Shown here in pieces: positions 1 through 6,316 of a stretch of 11,005 nucleotides of DNA (its first letter is position 1; every line of letters begins with the position of its first letter). The position numbers and the translations under genes were made by a program. The stretch comes from Flavobacteriaceae bacterium (lineage in GTDB: Bacteria > Bacteroidota > Bacteroidia > Flavobacteriales > Flavobacteriaceae): assembly GCA_030590765.1 (NCBI GenBank), contig JAUVCP010000033.1:1-11005 (forward strand), given 5' to 3'. Under the pieces are notes generated by a model. It had not been told where the DNA came from. It saw nothing but the letters and a program-made list of their open reading frames with translations, and did not search any database.

Positions 1-660
1 AACTGTTTTGATCAGATTTCCTAGATCATGGCCGTATTGTTCAAATATGGCAAGTGCTATTTTATCTTTATTTAAGGCTCTTTTATAGAGCAATTCAAAC
101 TTCATTCCGTATTTTTCTTCAAAATAACTTTCTGAACAATAATACTCATAATCGTGTTCTCTGTATGGGAGGTATCCTATTTCTCCTGCTCCGCAATTTG
201 TTCCTGAATACAAATGTCCATTGAAAATAATTCCGGCACCAACCCCTGCCTCAAGAATTAAACCAACAACATTATTATATTCTTTAGCAGACCCAAAGTA
301 TTTTTCGCCAATAGCAAAACAATTTGCATCATTGTTAATGTAAACTTTAACTCCAAATTGGCTTTCTAAAATATCCTTTAAATGTACTTCCTTCCATGAT
401 GGAATCTTTTGAACCATGTAAACAATACCTTTCTTAACATCTACCAAACTTGGTATGCCAATTCCAATTCCGGTTACATCATCGTTCATTACCTTAGCAA
501 TAGCTCTAATGACTTCGGTTAATATTTCTTCTTCATTGCCTCTACTGCTGATTTTTTTTGAAGAGAATTCTGTTAGTTTTCCTCCTTTTACTAAACCTGT
601 TAAAAGTGAAGTCCCGCTTAAGGAAACGCCAATAATGGAATCATTTTTATTATAATTCAT
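1..660 (-). CDS. ROK-family protein with degraded phosphate-binding motifs (3' end outside window)
   Basis: This is the N-terminal 220 codons of a ROK (repressor, ORF, kinase) family protein. The C-terminus lies beyond the left edge. It is clearly a paralogue of the next gene upstream: both share GIGIGxPSLVD near residue 65, an NNDANCFAxGE-type block (D111 is the family's catalytic Asp), GAGIxxxGHL and an NCGxGE segment. Unlike its neighbour, the N-terminal ATP motif DxGGTK has become S13-L-S-G-T-S18, and the second phosphate motif LGTGxGAG has become L136-E-A-G-V-G-A-G143. The family His/Cys zinc site is not recognisable; Y163 sits where the His of GExGH is expected. The ATG at 658-660 lies 15 bp after the stop of the preceding gene, so it is probably the third gene of the MFS-ROK-ROK operon. 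It could be a kinase with altered chemistry, or a non-catalytic sugar-binding or regulatory paralogue. Family assignment is firm; activity is doubtful. Confidence 0.85.
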   Translation of the reverse strand, partial: MNYNKNDSIIGVSLSGTSLLTGLVKGGKLTEFSSKKISSRGNEEEILTEVIRAIAKVMNDDVTGIGIGIPSLVDVKKGIVYMVQKIPSWKEVHLKDILESQFGVKVYINNDANCFAIGEKYFGSAKEYNNVVGLILEAGVGAGIIFNGHLYSGTNCGAGEIGYLPYREHDYEYYCSESYFEEKYGMKFELLYKRALNKDKIALAIFEQYGHDLGNLIKTV

Positions 661-675
661 AATTGTATGTAAGTA

Positions 676-1533
676 TTATTCCGTTCTGTCATAATATAAT
701 GAAGCGGCTCCTAGGATAGCAATATTTGGCGTATTTGTGAATTTCAATTCTAAATTGTTAACTGAATCGGAATAAGGAAATTTTTTAATTGTTTCCATCA
801 TTGATCTTTCAAAGAGTTCTTTTGATTTTGATACAGATCCACCAATAATTATATTTTTAGGATCTACTGAAAACATGATTGTTTTAATTGAATTGCCAAT
901 GTGTTTGCCAAATTCTTCAAAGGCCATTATGGCTTCTTTGTTTCCGTTTTTTGCTTTCTTGAAAAGATCTTCGCCATTTGAATTGTGAAAAGTTTTAAAA
1001 AACTTTCCACTACAATAATCTTCATAGATACTGTCTAAATATGGAATTGAGCCAAATTCACCCGATCCGCAATTTGCATCTTTTAATAAATGACCATCTG
1101 TGACAATACCGGCACCCATCCCTGTTCCTAAGGTGATACCCACAAAATTATCATCATCTTTTGCCACTCCAAATTTACCTTCCCCCAAGGCAAAACAATT
1201 TGCATCATTATCTAAAAAAACAGGTACATTATAGTGTTTTTCTAAAATACTTTTTAAATGAATCTTATCCCATGAAGGAATATTTTGAACATGATAAATG
1301 ACGCCATTTTTTCTATCTACCAGACTAGGAACACCTATCCCAATGCCTTCAACGTTGTCTATAAAAACTTCATCAATGATCTCAATTATTTTATTGATAA
1401 CATCTTCAGCTTTACTTGAGTCATTAGGAATCAGGTCATAGGCTTGTTTTATTATTTTACTTCCTTCTATAAGACCTGCCGCAACTTTTGTTCCTCCAAG
1501 ATCAACACCAATTATTTTTTTATCTAATTCCAT
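676..1533 (-). CDS. ROK-family sugar kinase (glucokinase-like)
   Basis: A complete 285-residue ROK-family protein, a normal length for a single-domain sugar kinase with no N-terminal helix-turn-helix, so an enzyme rather than a NagC/Mlc-type repressor. Visible motifs are the ATP phosphate motif D11-L-G-G-T-K16, the sugar-site/catalytic block L-D-N-D110-A-N with D110 as presumed general base, the second phosphate motif T134-L-G-T-G-M-G-A-G142, and a C-terminal IIIGGSVS adenosine-site segment. The classical ROK zinc site is missing: the GExGH His is replaced by S162 and only C155 and C173 remain nearby. The start ATG directly abuts the TAA of the transporter gene (TAAATG), indicating translational coupling. 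Expected role: cytoplasmic phosphorylation of the hexose imported by the MFS carrier. The substrate (glucose, N-acetylglucosamine, mannose or other) cannot be read from the sequence; GH9 nearby makes glucose or glucosamine attractive guesses. Confidence 0.9.
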   Translation of the reverse strand: MELDKKIIGVDLGGTKVAAGLIEGSKIIKQAYDLIPNDSSKAEDVINKIIEIIDEVFIDNVEGIGIGVPSLVDRKNGVIYHVQNIPSWDKIHLKSILEKHYNVPVFLDNDANCFALGEGKFGVAKDDDNFVGITLGTGMGAGIVTDGHLLKDANCGSGEFGSIPYLDSIYEDYCSGKFFKTFHNSNGEDLFKKAKNGNKEAIMAFEEFGKHIGNSIKTIMFSVDPKNIIIGGSVSKSKELFERSMMETIKKFPYSDSVNNLELKFTNTPNIAILGAASLYYDRTE

Positions 1534-2787
1534 TTAAATATCTTTTTTCTTTGTTAGATCTATTGTTTTGTTGTTTATCAAAGGTTTTGCCCAAAATCCG
1601 ATACTTAATATATATGCAAGCAGTATAAAATTGAAAAACATGCCAACTTTTAGTGATGTTAGATCACTTATAAAACCTATTAAAAGTTGTACAACAGCAC
1701 CTCCCATAATTCCACTTACCAATATGCCGGCAAAGGCACCGTGGTGTTTGTTCATAGAATTTAAGGCCAATGAGAAAATAATTGGATACATAACAGATAA
1801 GAAGAAACCACTTGCCTGAAATGCATAAAGCGAAGTACTTGCAGGTCCTATTAGAGCAAATCCCAGACTAATTATTGCCAGTAAAGAGAATAGCTTTAAA
1901 ACGAATTTACTGTCTAAAAATTTCAGTAGGATCAGACCTAAAATCCCTCCTATGGTCATTAATCCCCAAAAATTTGCAACTGCAACAGCGCCAATTGTTT
2001 CATAATCATATCCATGGTAGGTTTGTAAGAATTTCGACATCCAATAGGATATTCCTTGTTCTACGCCAACATAAGCAAAGATTCCGAAAAAGAATAATAT
2101 TACCGTTTTGTTTTTAAAGAGTGCAAAATAGCTATCTTTTGTTCCAACTTTTTCATCTTCCTTTAGGTCGACCTTGGGAAATTTGATAAAAAAGATCAAA
2201 GCGATCATTATTAGGCTGAACAAAGCAAAGATCCAGTAAATTGATGTCCATGACATATCAGGCAATGTTACTCTTGATAAGAAGTTAATAACTGGATTTG
2301 TATTTTCAGGATCACCCATATTTGTTACCAGCCAAGAGTAAACCAACGGGCTGACAAATGAAGCTGCTCCAAAAATCAATTGTGCCATCACGGAGGTGAA
2401 AGCGTAGTTTTCTTTACCGCCGGATTCTCTTAAAAGTGGATTTATAACCACTTGTAAAATTGCCATTCCGGAGCCTATTGAAAATAGTGAAAAGAGGAAT
2501 ACTCCAAAAGATGGAATTCCAACAAATAATAAAGAGGCTGTAAACGCCAGAACAAATCCAAAAAGCATCATCTTTTTTTCACCATATTTTTCTGTCATGA
2601 ACCCGGCTGGGATCGACATAACTCCATAAGCAATAAAAAAAGAAAAAGGTAAGAAACCTGCCATGGTTTCAGTTAGGTCATAACTTGATGAGACACTTGG
2701 GTTTAAAGCTCCAAGAATGTTTGTTAGGAAAGAAATAACAAAAAATGACAATAAGATCAGTGCAACTAAAATGTAATTTTTTTTCAT
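1534..2787 (-). CDS. MFS sugar transporter, FucP/GluP/NagP-like
   Basis: A 417-residue polytopic inner-membrane protein of the Major Facilitator Superfamily, typical in length for 12-helix sugar:proton symporters. Hydrophobic segments start at residue 5 (ILVALILLSFFVISF) and continue through two six-helix halves separated by a charged cytoplasmic loop (around residues 205-220, with KFPKVDLKEDEKVG). Between helices 2 and 3 is an MFS loop motif variant (MTEKYGEKKMML). The segment near residues 112-147 with NPLLRESGGKENYAF followed by a GAASFVSP block is characteristic of the fucose/glucose/N-acetylglucosamine (FucP/GluP/NagP) branch. It is the first gene of the leftward operon and its stop touches the ROK kinase start, so import and phosphorylation are coupled. 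Substrate is inferred only from neighbours (GH9, ROK kinases): a monosaccharide or possibly a short oligosaccharide. Start ATG at 2785-2787. A promoter candidate lies about 160 bp upstream. Confidence 0.88.
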   Translation of the reverse strand: MKKNYILVALILLSFFVISFLTNILGALNPSVSSSYDLTETMAGFLPFSFFIAYGVMSIPAGFMTEKYGEKKMMLFGFVLAFTASLLFVGIPSFGVFLFSLFSIGSGMAILQVVINPLLRESGGKENYAFTSVMAQLIFGAASFVSPLVYSWLVTNMGDPENTNPVINFLSRVTLPDMSWTSIYWIFALFSLIMIALIFFIKFPKVDLKEDEKVGTKDSYFALFKNKTVILFFFGIFAYVGVEQGISYWMSKFLQTYHGYDYETIGAVAVANFWGLMTIGGILGLILLKFLDSKFVLKLFSLLAIISLGFALIGPASTSLYAFQASGFFLSVMYPIIFSLALNSMNKHHGAFAGILVSGIMGGAVVQLLIGFISDLTSLKVGMFFNFILLAYILSIGFWAKPLINNKTIDLTKKKDI

Positions 2788-2944
2788 TTTTTTTATTGAT
2801 TTAGTATTGTTTGTAAATGTTTTTAATATTGTTTAACAGATGTCTTTGGAGTTTTAAAACTTATGATGATCCATAAATGCTTAAAAAGCACCCTATAACT
2901 ACTGTTTACTATTTTATCAAGGTTAATGATGAAAATCAATTCTT

Positions 2945-2975
2945 CAAAAGTATTAATAAAAAATATATATGCAAA
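2945..2975 (-). promoter_or_regulatory. Candidate promoter of the MFS-ROK-ROK operon
   Basis: Read on the minus strand there is a -33 element TTTG (2975-2972), a 19-bp spacer and a -7 element TACTTTTG (2952-2945). This matches the Bacteroidota TTTG / TAnnTTTG consensus and has the same spacing as the leuS promoter candidate in this window. Transcription would start near 2938, giving a leader of about 150 nt. The -33 element lies inside the inverted repeat at 2970-2983, so a repressor bound there would block sigma contact. Confidence 0.5.
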
Positions 2976-2983
2976 ATATTGCA
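2970..2983. promoter_or_regulatory. Candidate LacI-family operator TGCAA-AATA-TTGCA
   Basis: A perfect inverted repeat with 5-nt arms TGCAA and TTGCA and a 4-nt AT centre. Its overall TGNNA...TNNCA shape resembles LacI-family operators, but the usual central CG is absent. It covers the -33 box of the leftward promoter candidate. The right arm continues into TTGCACAA (2979-2986), a sequence found twice more in this intergenic region. Binding by the LacI protein encoded at 5193-6218 is an inference. Confidence 0.4.
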
Positions 2984-3122
2984 CAACTAAATTATTTTAT
3001 ATTTTAAATGATACAATCTCTTGAGGCTATTAAAATAGTGAATAACTGGTATTTCTTAATTGCTTTTATAAATATAAAGCTCTAATATATTTTGTATAAA
3101 TATTAGAAACAAAATGAAATAA

Positions 3123-3132
3123 ATTGCACAAT
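3123..3132. promoter_or_regulatory. Second TTGCACAA motif copy (ATTG-CA-CAAT)
   Basis: The 8-mer TTGCACAA occurs again at 3124-3131, inside a short inverted repeat with arms ATTG and CAAT. It lies between the two divergent promoter candidates, about 145 bp from the first copy. Function is inferred only from recurrence and position. Confidence 0.3.
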
Positions 3133-3150
3133 AAATATATTTAGTATAAT

Positions 3151-3182
3151 TTTACAAGCATAATATTGCATCAGTAATTTTG
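3151..3182 (+). promoter_or_regulatory. Candidate GH9 promoter with TTGCA motif in its spacer
   Basis: TAATTTTG at 3175-3182 matches the Bacteroidota -7 consensus TAnnTTTG. A weak -33 element (TTTA, 3151-3154) lies 20 bp upstream. The spacer contains AATATTGCA (3162-3170), identical to nine bases of the first operator candidate (2975-2983), so a repressor site within the promoter is plausible. Transcription from here would give a leader of about 215 nt before GH9. A second TAATTTTG at 3214-3221 is an alternative -7 box but has no -33 partner at normal distance. Confidence 0.35.
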
Positions 3183-3216
3183 ATTTTCAATAATAGGATT
3201 TTAACTCGAAAATTAA

Positions 3217-3228
3217 TTTTGTGCAAAA
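3217..3228. promoter_or_regulatory. Third motif copy, inverted repeat TTTTG-TG-CAAAA
   Basis: This inverted repeat contains TTGTGCAA (3219-3226), the reverse complement of TTGCACAA. It overlaps the end of the second TAATTTTG box (3214-3221), so it sits where a repressor could block GH9 transcription or elongation. Assignment as an operator is inferred. Confidence 0.33.
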
Positions 3229-3403
3229 AATACTATTTCAGGAACAGTTGGAGATGATAAAAAGGTTATTAAGGATGTTGCTGTTATATTTAAATGTTTT
3301 AGGGAGCCATTTTTTTGATTCTCTTTTCAAAACATTAACACATGAGAACAAAAAGTAAAAATAATAATTGATTTTTTAATTTCATGATTAAATTTACAGT
3401 AAA

Positions 3404-5173
3404 ATGATACATATACAATTAGGTGCCTTGCTGGTATTAACACTATTATTTCCAAAAACTTCTTATTCTCAGAATAACACAAATATGGTGTTAGTCAACC
3501 ACCTTGGTTATGAACAATATGGTGAGAAAAAGGTGGTTTTTCAAACTGCTTCTAATGTAAATCCTAAGACATTTAATGTGGTTGATCATTCAGGAAAAAC
3601 GGTTTTTAAAGATAATTTTAAAGATGGAGGTAGAGTAGATAACTGGCATACCGGAAATGTTTTTGCCGGTTTGTTTGATAAATTTGAAAAACCTGGTAAG
3701 TATTTCGTTGAAATTGATTTTGAAGGAAAGAAATTTAAATCTTCTGTATTTGAAATTAAAAAAGGGCAATTCGTTGACAAAACGATGTCATTAATGCTCA
3801 AAGGATTTCAATCTATTCATCCTGCTGAAAAATATGAGAATTGGGATTCAAATATATCCTTTTATGGAACAAGGAAAGATAAGAGGGATGTTCACGGAGG
3901 GTGGTACGATGCTTCAGGTGATTATAGTAAATATTTAAGCCATTTATGCTATACAAATTATATGGCTCCACAGCAAACACCAATGGTTGTTTATAATCTA
4001 TTGGTTTCTGCGAATAATATTTCTAAAAGCCATGGAGACTTATCAAAAGAAATGATCAAAGAATCTGCATGGGGTGCAGATTTTTTAGTTCGTATGCAGG
4101 ATCCGGAAGGGTATTTTTACACCATAGTTTTTGATACCTGGACCAAAGACGAAACAAAAAGAGAAATTTGTGCATATGAAACAGAACATGGAAATCGTAC
4201 CGAAGATTATAAGGCTGCATTTCGCGAAGGGGCAGGTATTAGTATTGCTGCATTAGCCCGTTTAAGTGCCGAAAAAGTTTCTGGGGAATATAGTTCTGCT
4301 GTTTATCTTAAGAAAGCTGAAAAAGGTTTTGCTCATTTGTTACAGAATAATTTGAAATATTGTGATGATGACAAGGAAAATATTATTGATGATTATTGTG
4401 CTTTAATGGCAGCAACAGAATTATATAATGCTACACATAAAGAAAATTATCTTGACTATGCTCGATTAAGGGCACAAAATTTAGCAAACAGAATTAGTAA
4501 AGATGAAAATTTTAATGGATGGTTTAGAGCAGATAATGGTAATCGTCCATACTTTCATGCTGCAGAAGCTGGATATCCTTTAGTTGCTTTAAGTAGATAT
4601 CTGGATGTTGAAAAAGATGAAGCTAAAAGAATTATTGCTATAGAAACTATTAGGCAGTCAGTTGAATTTCAACTTGATATAACTAAAGAGGTGAATAATC
4701 CTTTTGGTTACCCAAGACAATATGTAAAAGCTATAGATGAGAGTGAAAACAAAAGTTCATTTTTTGTTCCGCATAAAAATGAATCAGGTTATTGGTATCA
4801 GGGGGAAAATGCACGTCTTGCTTCTTTAGCTTCAGGATTTAATTATAGTAAGAAATATATGTTGCCTAGCCAACAAATGGAAGTAGGTAGTTTTGTACAG
4901 AATCAGATCAATTGGATTTTGGGTCTTAATCCCTATGATATGAGTATGCTTGATGGGTTAGGTAGAAATAATCCTGAGTATTTAGAACCTCATGACTGGA
5001 ACTACAAAGGAGGAATTGCTAATGGTATTACTGCAGGGGTAAATGATGAATCTGATATTGCTTTTTTACCAAGGCCGCAAGATCAGGATCCAGCTCAGAG
5101 ATGGAGGTGGCCTGAACAATGGATCCCTCATGCAGGATGGTTTATGTTAATGGTGTCATCAATGGAAAGGTAG
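3404..5173 (+). CDS. Secreted family 9 glycoside hydrolase (endoglucanase-like)
   Basis: A 589-residue exported GH9 enzyme. Residues 1-22 form a signal peptide (hydrophobic LGALLVLTLLFP, probable cleavage at SYS|QNN). Residues about 28-118 form the N-terminal Ig-like domain common in GH9 (VNHLGYEQYGEKK...). The rest is the (alpha/alpha)6 catalytic domain. The nucleophile/base motif is GGWYDASGDYSKYL at 165-178 with D169 and D173. H530 lies in the substrate-site segment EPHDW. E571 in WRWPEQWIPHAGWF is the likely acid. There is no carbohydrate-binding module and no C-terminal sorting domain, and the protein ends just after the catalytic fold. The start is the earliest possible ATG, since an in-frame TAA lies at 3389-3391. 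GH9 members are mostly beta-1,4-glucanases but include exo-glucosaminidases and cellodextrinases, so the substrate is open. It diverges from the transporter/kinase operon and converges with lacI. Confidence 0.92.
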   Translation: MIHIQLGALLVLTLLFPKTSYSQNNTNMVLVNHLGYEQYGEKKVVFQTASNVNPKTFNVVDHSGKTVFKDNFKDGGRVDNWHTGNVFAGLFDKFEKPGKYFVEIDFEGKKFKSSVFEIKKGQFVDKTMSLMLKGFQSIHPAEKYENWDSNISFYGTRKDKRDVHGGWYDASGDYSKYLSHLCYTNYMAPQQTPMVVYNLLVSANNISKSHGDLSKEMIKESAWGADFLVRMQDPEGYFYTIVFDTWTKDETKREICAYETEHGNRTEDYKAAFREGAGISIAALARLSAEKVSGEYSSAVYLKKAEKGFAHLLQNNLKYCDDDKENIIDDYCALMAATELYNATHKENYLDYARLRAQNLANRISKDENFNGWFRADNGNRPYFHAAEAGYPLVALSRYLDVEKDEAKRIIAIETIRQSVEFQLDITKEVNNPFGYPRQYVKAIDESENKSSFFVPHKNESGYWYQGENARLASLASGFNYSKKYMLPSQQMEVGSFVQNQINWILGLNPYDMSMLDGLGRNNPEYLEPHDWNYKGGIANGITAGVNDESDIAFLPRPQDQDPAQRWRWPEQWIPHAGWFMLMVSSMER

Positions 5174-5180
5174 ATAATCA

Positions 5181-5200
5181 AAAGATAAAATTTTACTTTA
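5181..5200. terminator. AT-rich inverted repeat between convergent genes
   Basis: AAAGATAAAATTTTACTTTA lies between the GH9 stop and the end of the lacI-type gene and includes the latter's stop codon. It forms an imperfect inverted repeat centred on the perfect palindrome TAAAATTTTA (5186-5195). With no GC in the stem core it would be a weak hairpin. It is proposed only because it is symmetric and sits at the junction of two converging genes only 19 bp apart. Confidence 0.2.
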
Positions 5201-6218
5201 GTTTTAGTGATGAACTTTTTATAATAAATTTTGGAGGTATAATGATAGTCTCATCAATAATTTCACCTTTTTCTATCTGTTTAAATAATTTCTTTGCTGC
5301 TATTTCACCTATTTCAGAACCTGAATATTGAACTGTGGATAGAGTTGTTGCGGAAATAGTATAATTTTTATCACTACTAAAACTAGCTAATAATATATCT
5401 TTTGGCGCGCTCAAATTATTCATTGACATCCAATTGATAATTTGATTAGCTACCAATGTGCTAGGTGCAAGAATTGCATCTGGGAGTTTATTTTTTTTAA
5501 AAAACGAATCTAATTGGTTAAAAATATTTTTTTTATTAATTGTATTTGAAAAGATATGTTCTTTAGTGTATTTATGACCTGCTTCTGCTATTGCATCTTT
5601 ATATCCTATAACAATATCAGCATAATATGGGTTGTTTAGATTTCCTGTAAAAATGACAATATTTTTACATTTCATTGAAATAAAATGTTTTACAGCTTTG
5701 TATGACCCATGAGAAATATCCGGAATTATTTTACATGAATTAGGAGTGTGATCTGTTTTATTGATAAAAACAGTTGGAATATTTTGATTTAATAATTGGT
5801 TTAAATGACTAGTGTCAGAACTTTTATCAAATAAAGCTACAATTACTCCTTTAATAGTTAGATCTATCAGGGAGCTTGCATATATTTTTTCAATTTCGAG
5901 TGAATTATTTGTATAAGCGATATACAAATTATATTCCTTTTTTAGATAAAATTCCTGAATGGAATTGATAGCATCCCTGTAAAATGGAGCATTTAGATCA
6001 GGAACCATAAAACAAATTGTTTTTGTTTTATCAGCATTCATATATGCTGGAATATTTGGTTGGTAACCTAATTTTTTTGCAGCTTCCCAAACTTTTTCTT
6101 TGGTTGCCTTGCTTATTTTTGGATGATTATTTAGAGCTCGGGAAACTGTCGAAGCCGAAATATTAATTTCATTTGCAATGTCCTGAACTGTAGGATTTTT
6201 TTTATTGAGATTTTTCAA
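5193..6218 (-). CDS. LacI-family transcriptional regulator (TTG start)
   Basis: A 341-residue LacI/GalR-type regulator. Residues about 10-29 are the helix-turn-helix (TVQDIANEINISASTVSRAL), followed by the third helix and the hinge region LGYQPN at 50-55. From about residue 67 there is a periplasmic-binding-protein-like sensor domain (ICFMVPDLNAPFYRDAI, then two alpha/beta lobes). In the hinge, the Leu that many LacI proteins insert into a central CpG is replaced by N61 (PNIPAYMN), which fits CpG-less operators. No ATG is available: the frame runs back to a stop at 6249-6251 with only TTG at 6216-6218 as an ordinary start, which gives the usual short N-terminal arm. It converges on the GH9 gene. 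It most likely controls GH9 and the divergent transporter/kinase operon, sensing a sugar released by GH9. Effector unknown. Confidence 0.88.
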   Translation of the reverse strand: MKNLNKKNPTVQDIANEINISASTVSRALNNHPKISKATKEKVWEAAKKLGYQPNIPAYMNADKTKTICFMVPDLNAPFYRDAINSIQEFYLKKEYNLYIAYTNNSLEIEKIYASSLIDLTIKGVIVALFDKSSDTSHLNQLLNQNIPTVFINKTDHTPNSCKIIPDISHGSYKAVKHFISMKCKNIVIFTGNLNNPYYADIVIGYKDAIAEAGHKYTKEHIFSNTINKKNIFNQLDSFFKKNKLPDAILAPSTLVANQIINWMSMNNLSAPKDILLASFSSDKNYTISATTLSTVQYSGSEIGEIAAKKLFKQIEKGEIIDETIIIPPKFIIKSSSLKLK

Positions 6219-6243
6219 AAAAGGGTTAGATTTGATGGATAAG

Positions 6244-6251
6244 CAAATTTA
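6244..6251 (-). promoter_or_regulatory. Candidate -7 box of the lacI-type gene
   Basis: On the minus strand TAAATTTG (6251-6244) matches TAnnTTTG and would start transcription about 20 nt before the TTG start, a leader length like that of leuS here. The only upstream TTTG (6268-6265) is just 13 bp away, shorter than normal, so the promoter is uncertain. Readthrough from the amidohydrolase gene is the alternative. Nothing else is recognisable in the 98-bp gap 6219-6316. Confidence 0.3.
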
Positions 6252-6316
6252 AAAAATGTTATCACAAATTGATTGAAAATTGAATATTTAATCTAAAAAT
6301 ATAGAATTAATTGTTT

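Larger units (their letters stand above)
2788..3403. other. 616-bp divergent intergenic regulatory region
   Basis: An AT-rich stretch between the leftward transporter operon and rightward GH9. It contains a well-spaced leftward promoter candidate, one or two rightward -7 boxes, and four copies of a TTGCA-containing motif, three of which are the identical 8-mer TTGCACAA on one or other strand. A 34-codon open frame (3254-3358, start MIKRLLRML, hydrophobic N-terminus) lies inside the probable GH9 leader; I see no family for it and it may be chance. No tRNA, no recognisable riboswitch and no strong GC-rich terminator was found. The unusually long leaders implied on both sides leave room for further regulation that I cannot identify. 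Confidence 0.6.

Noticed and set aside
455..2117. Plus-strand short open frames across the ROK and MFS genes
   Set aside because: They lie opposite strongly supported coding regions and show no family features.
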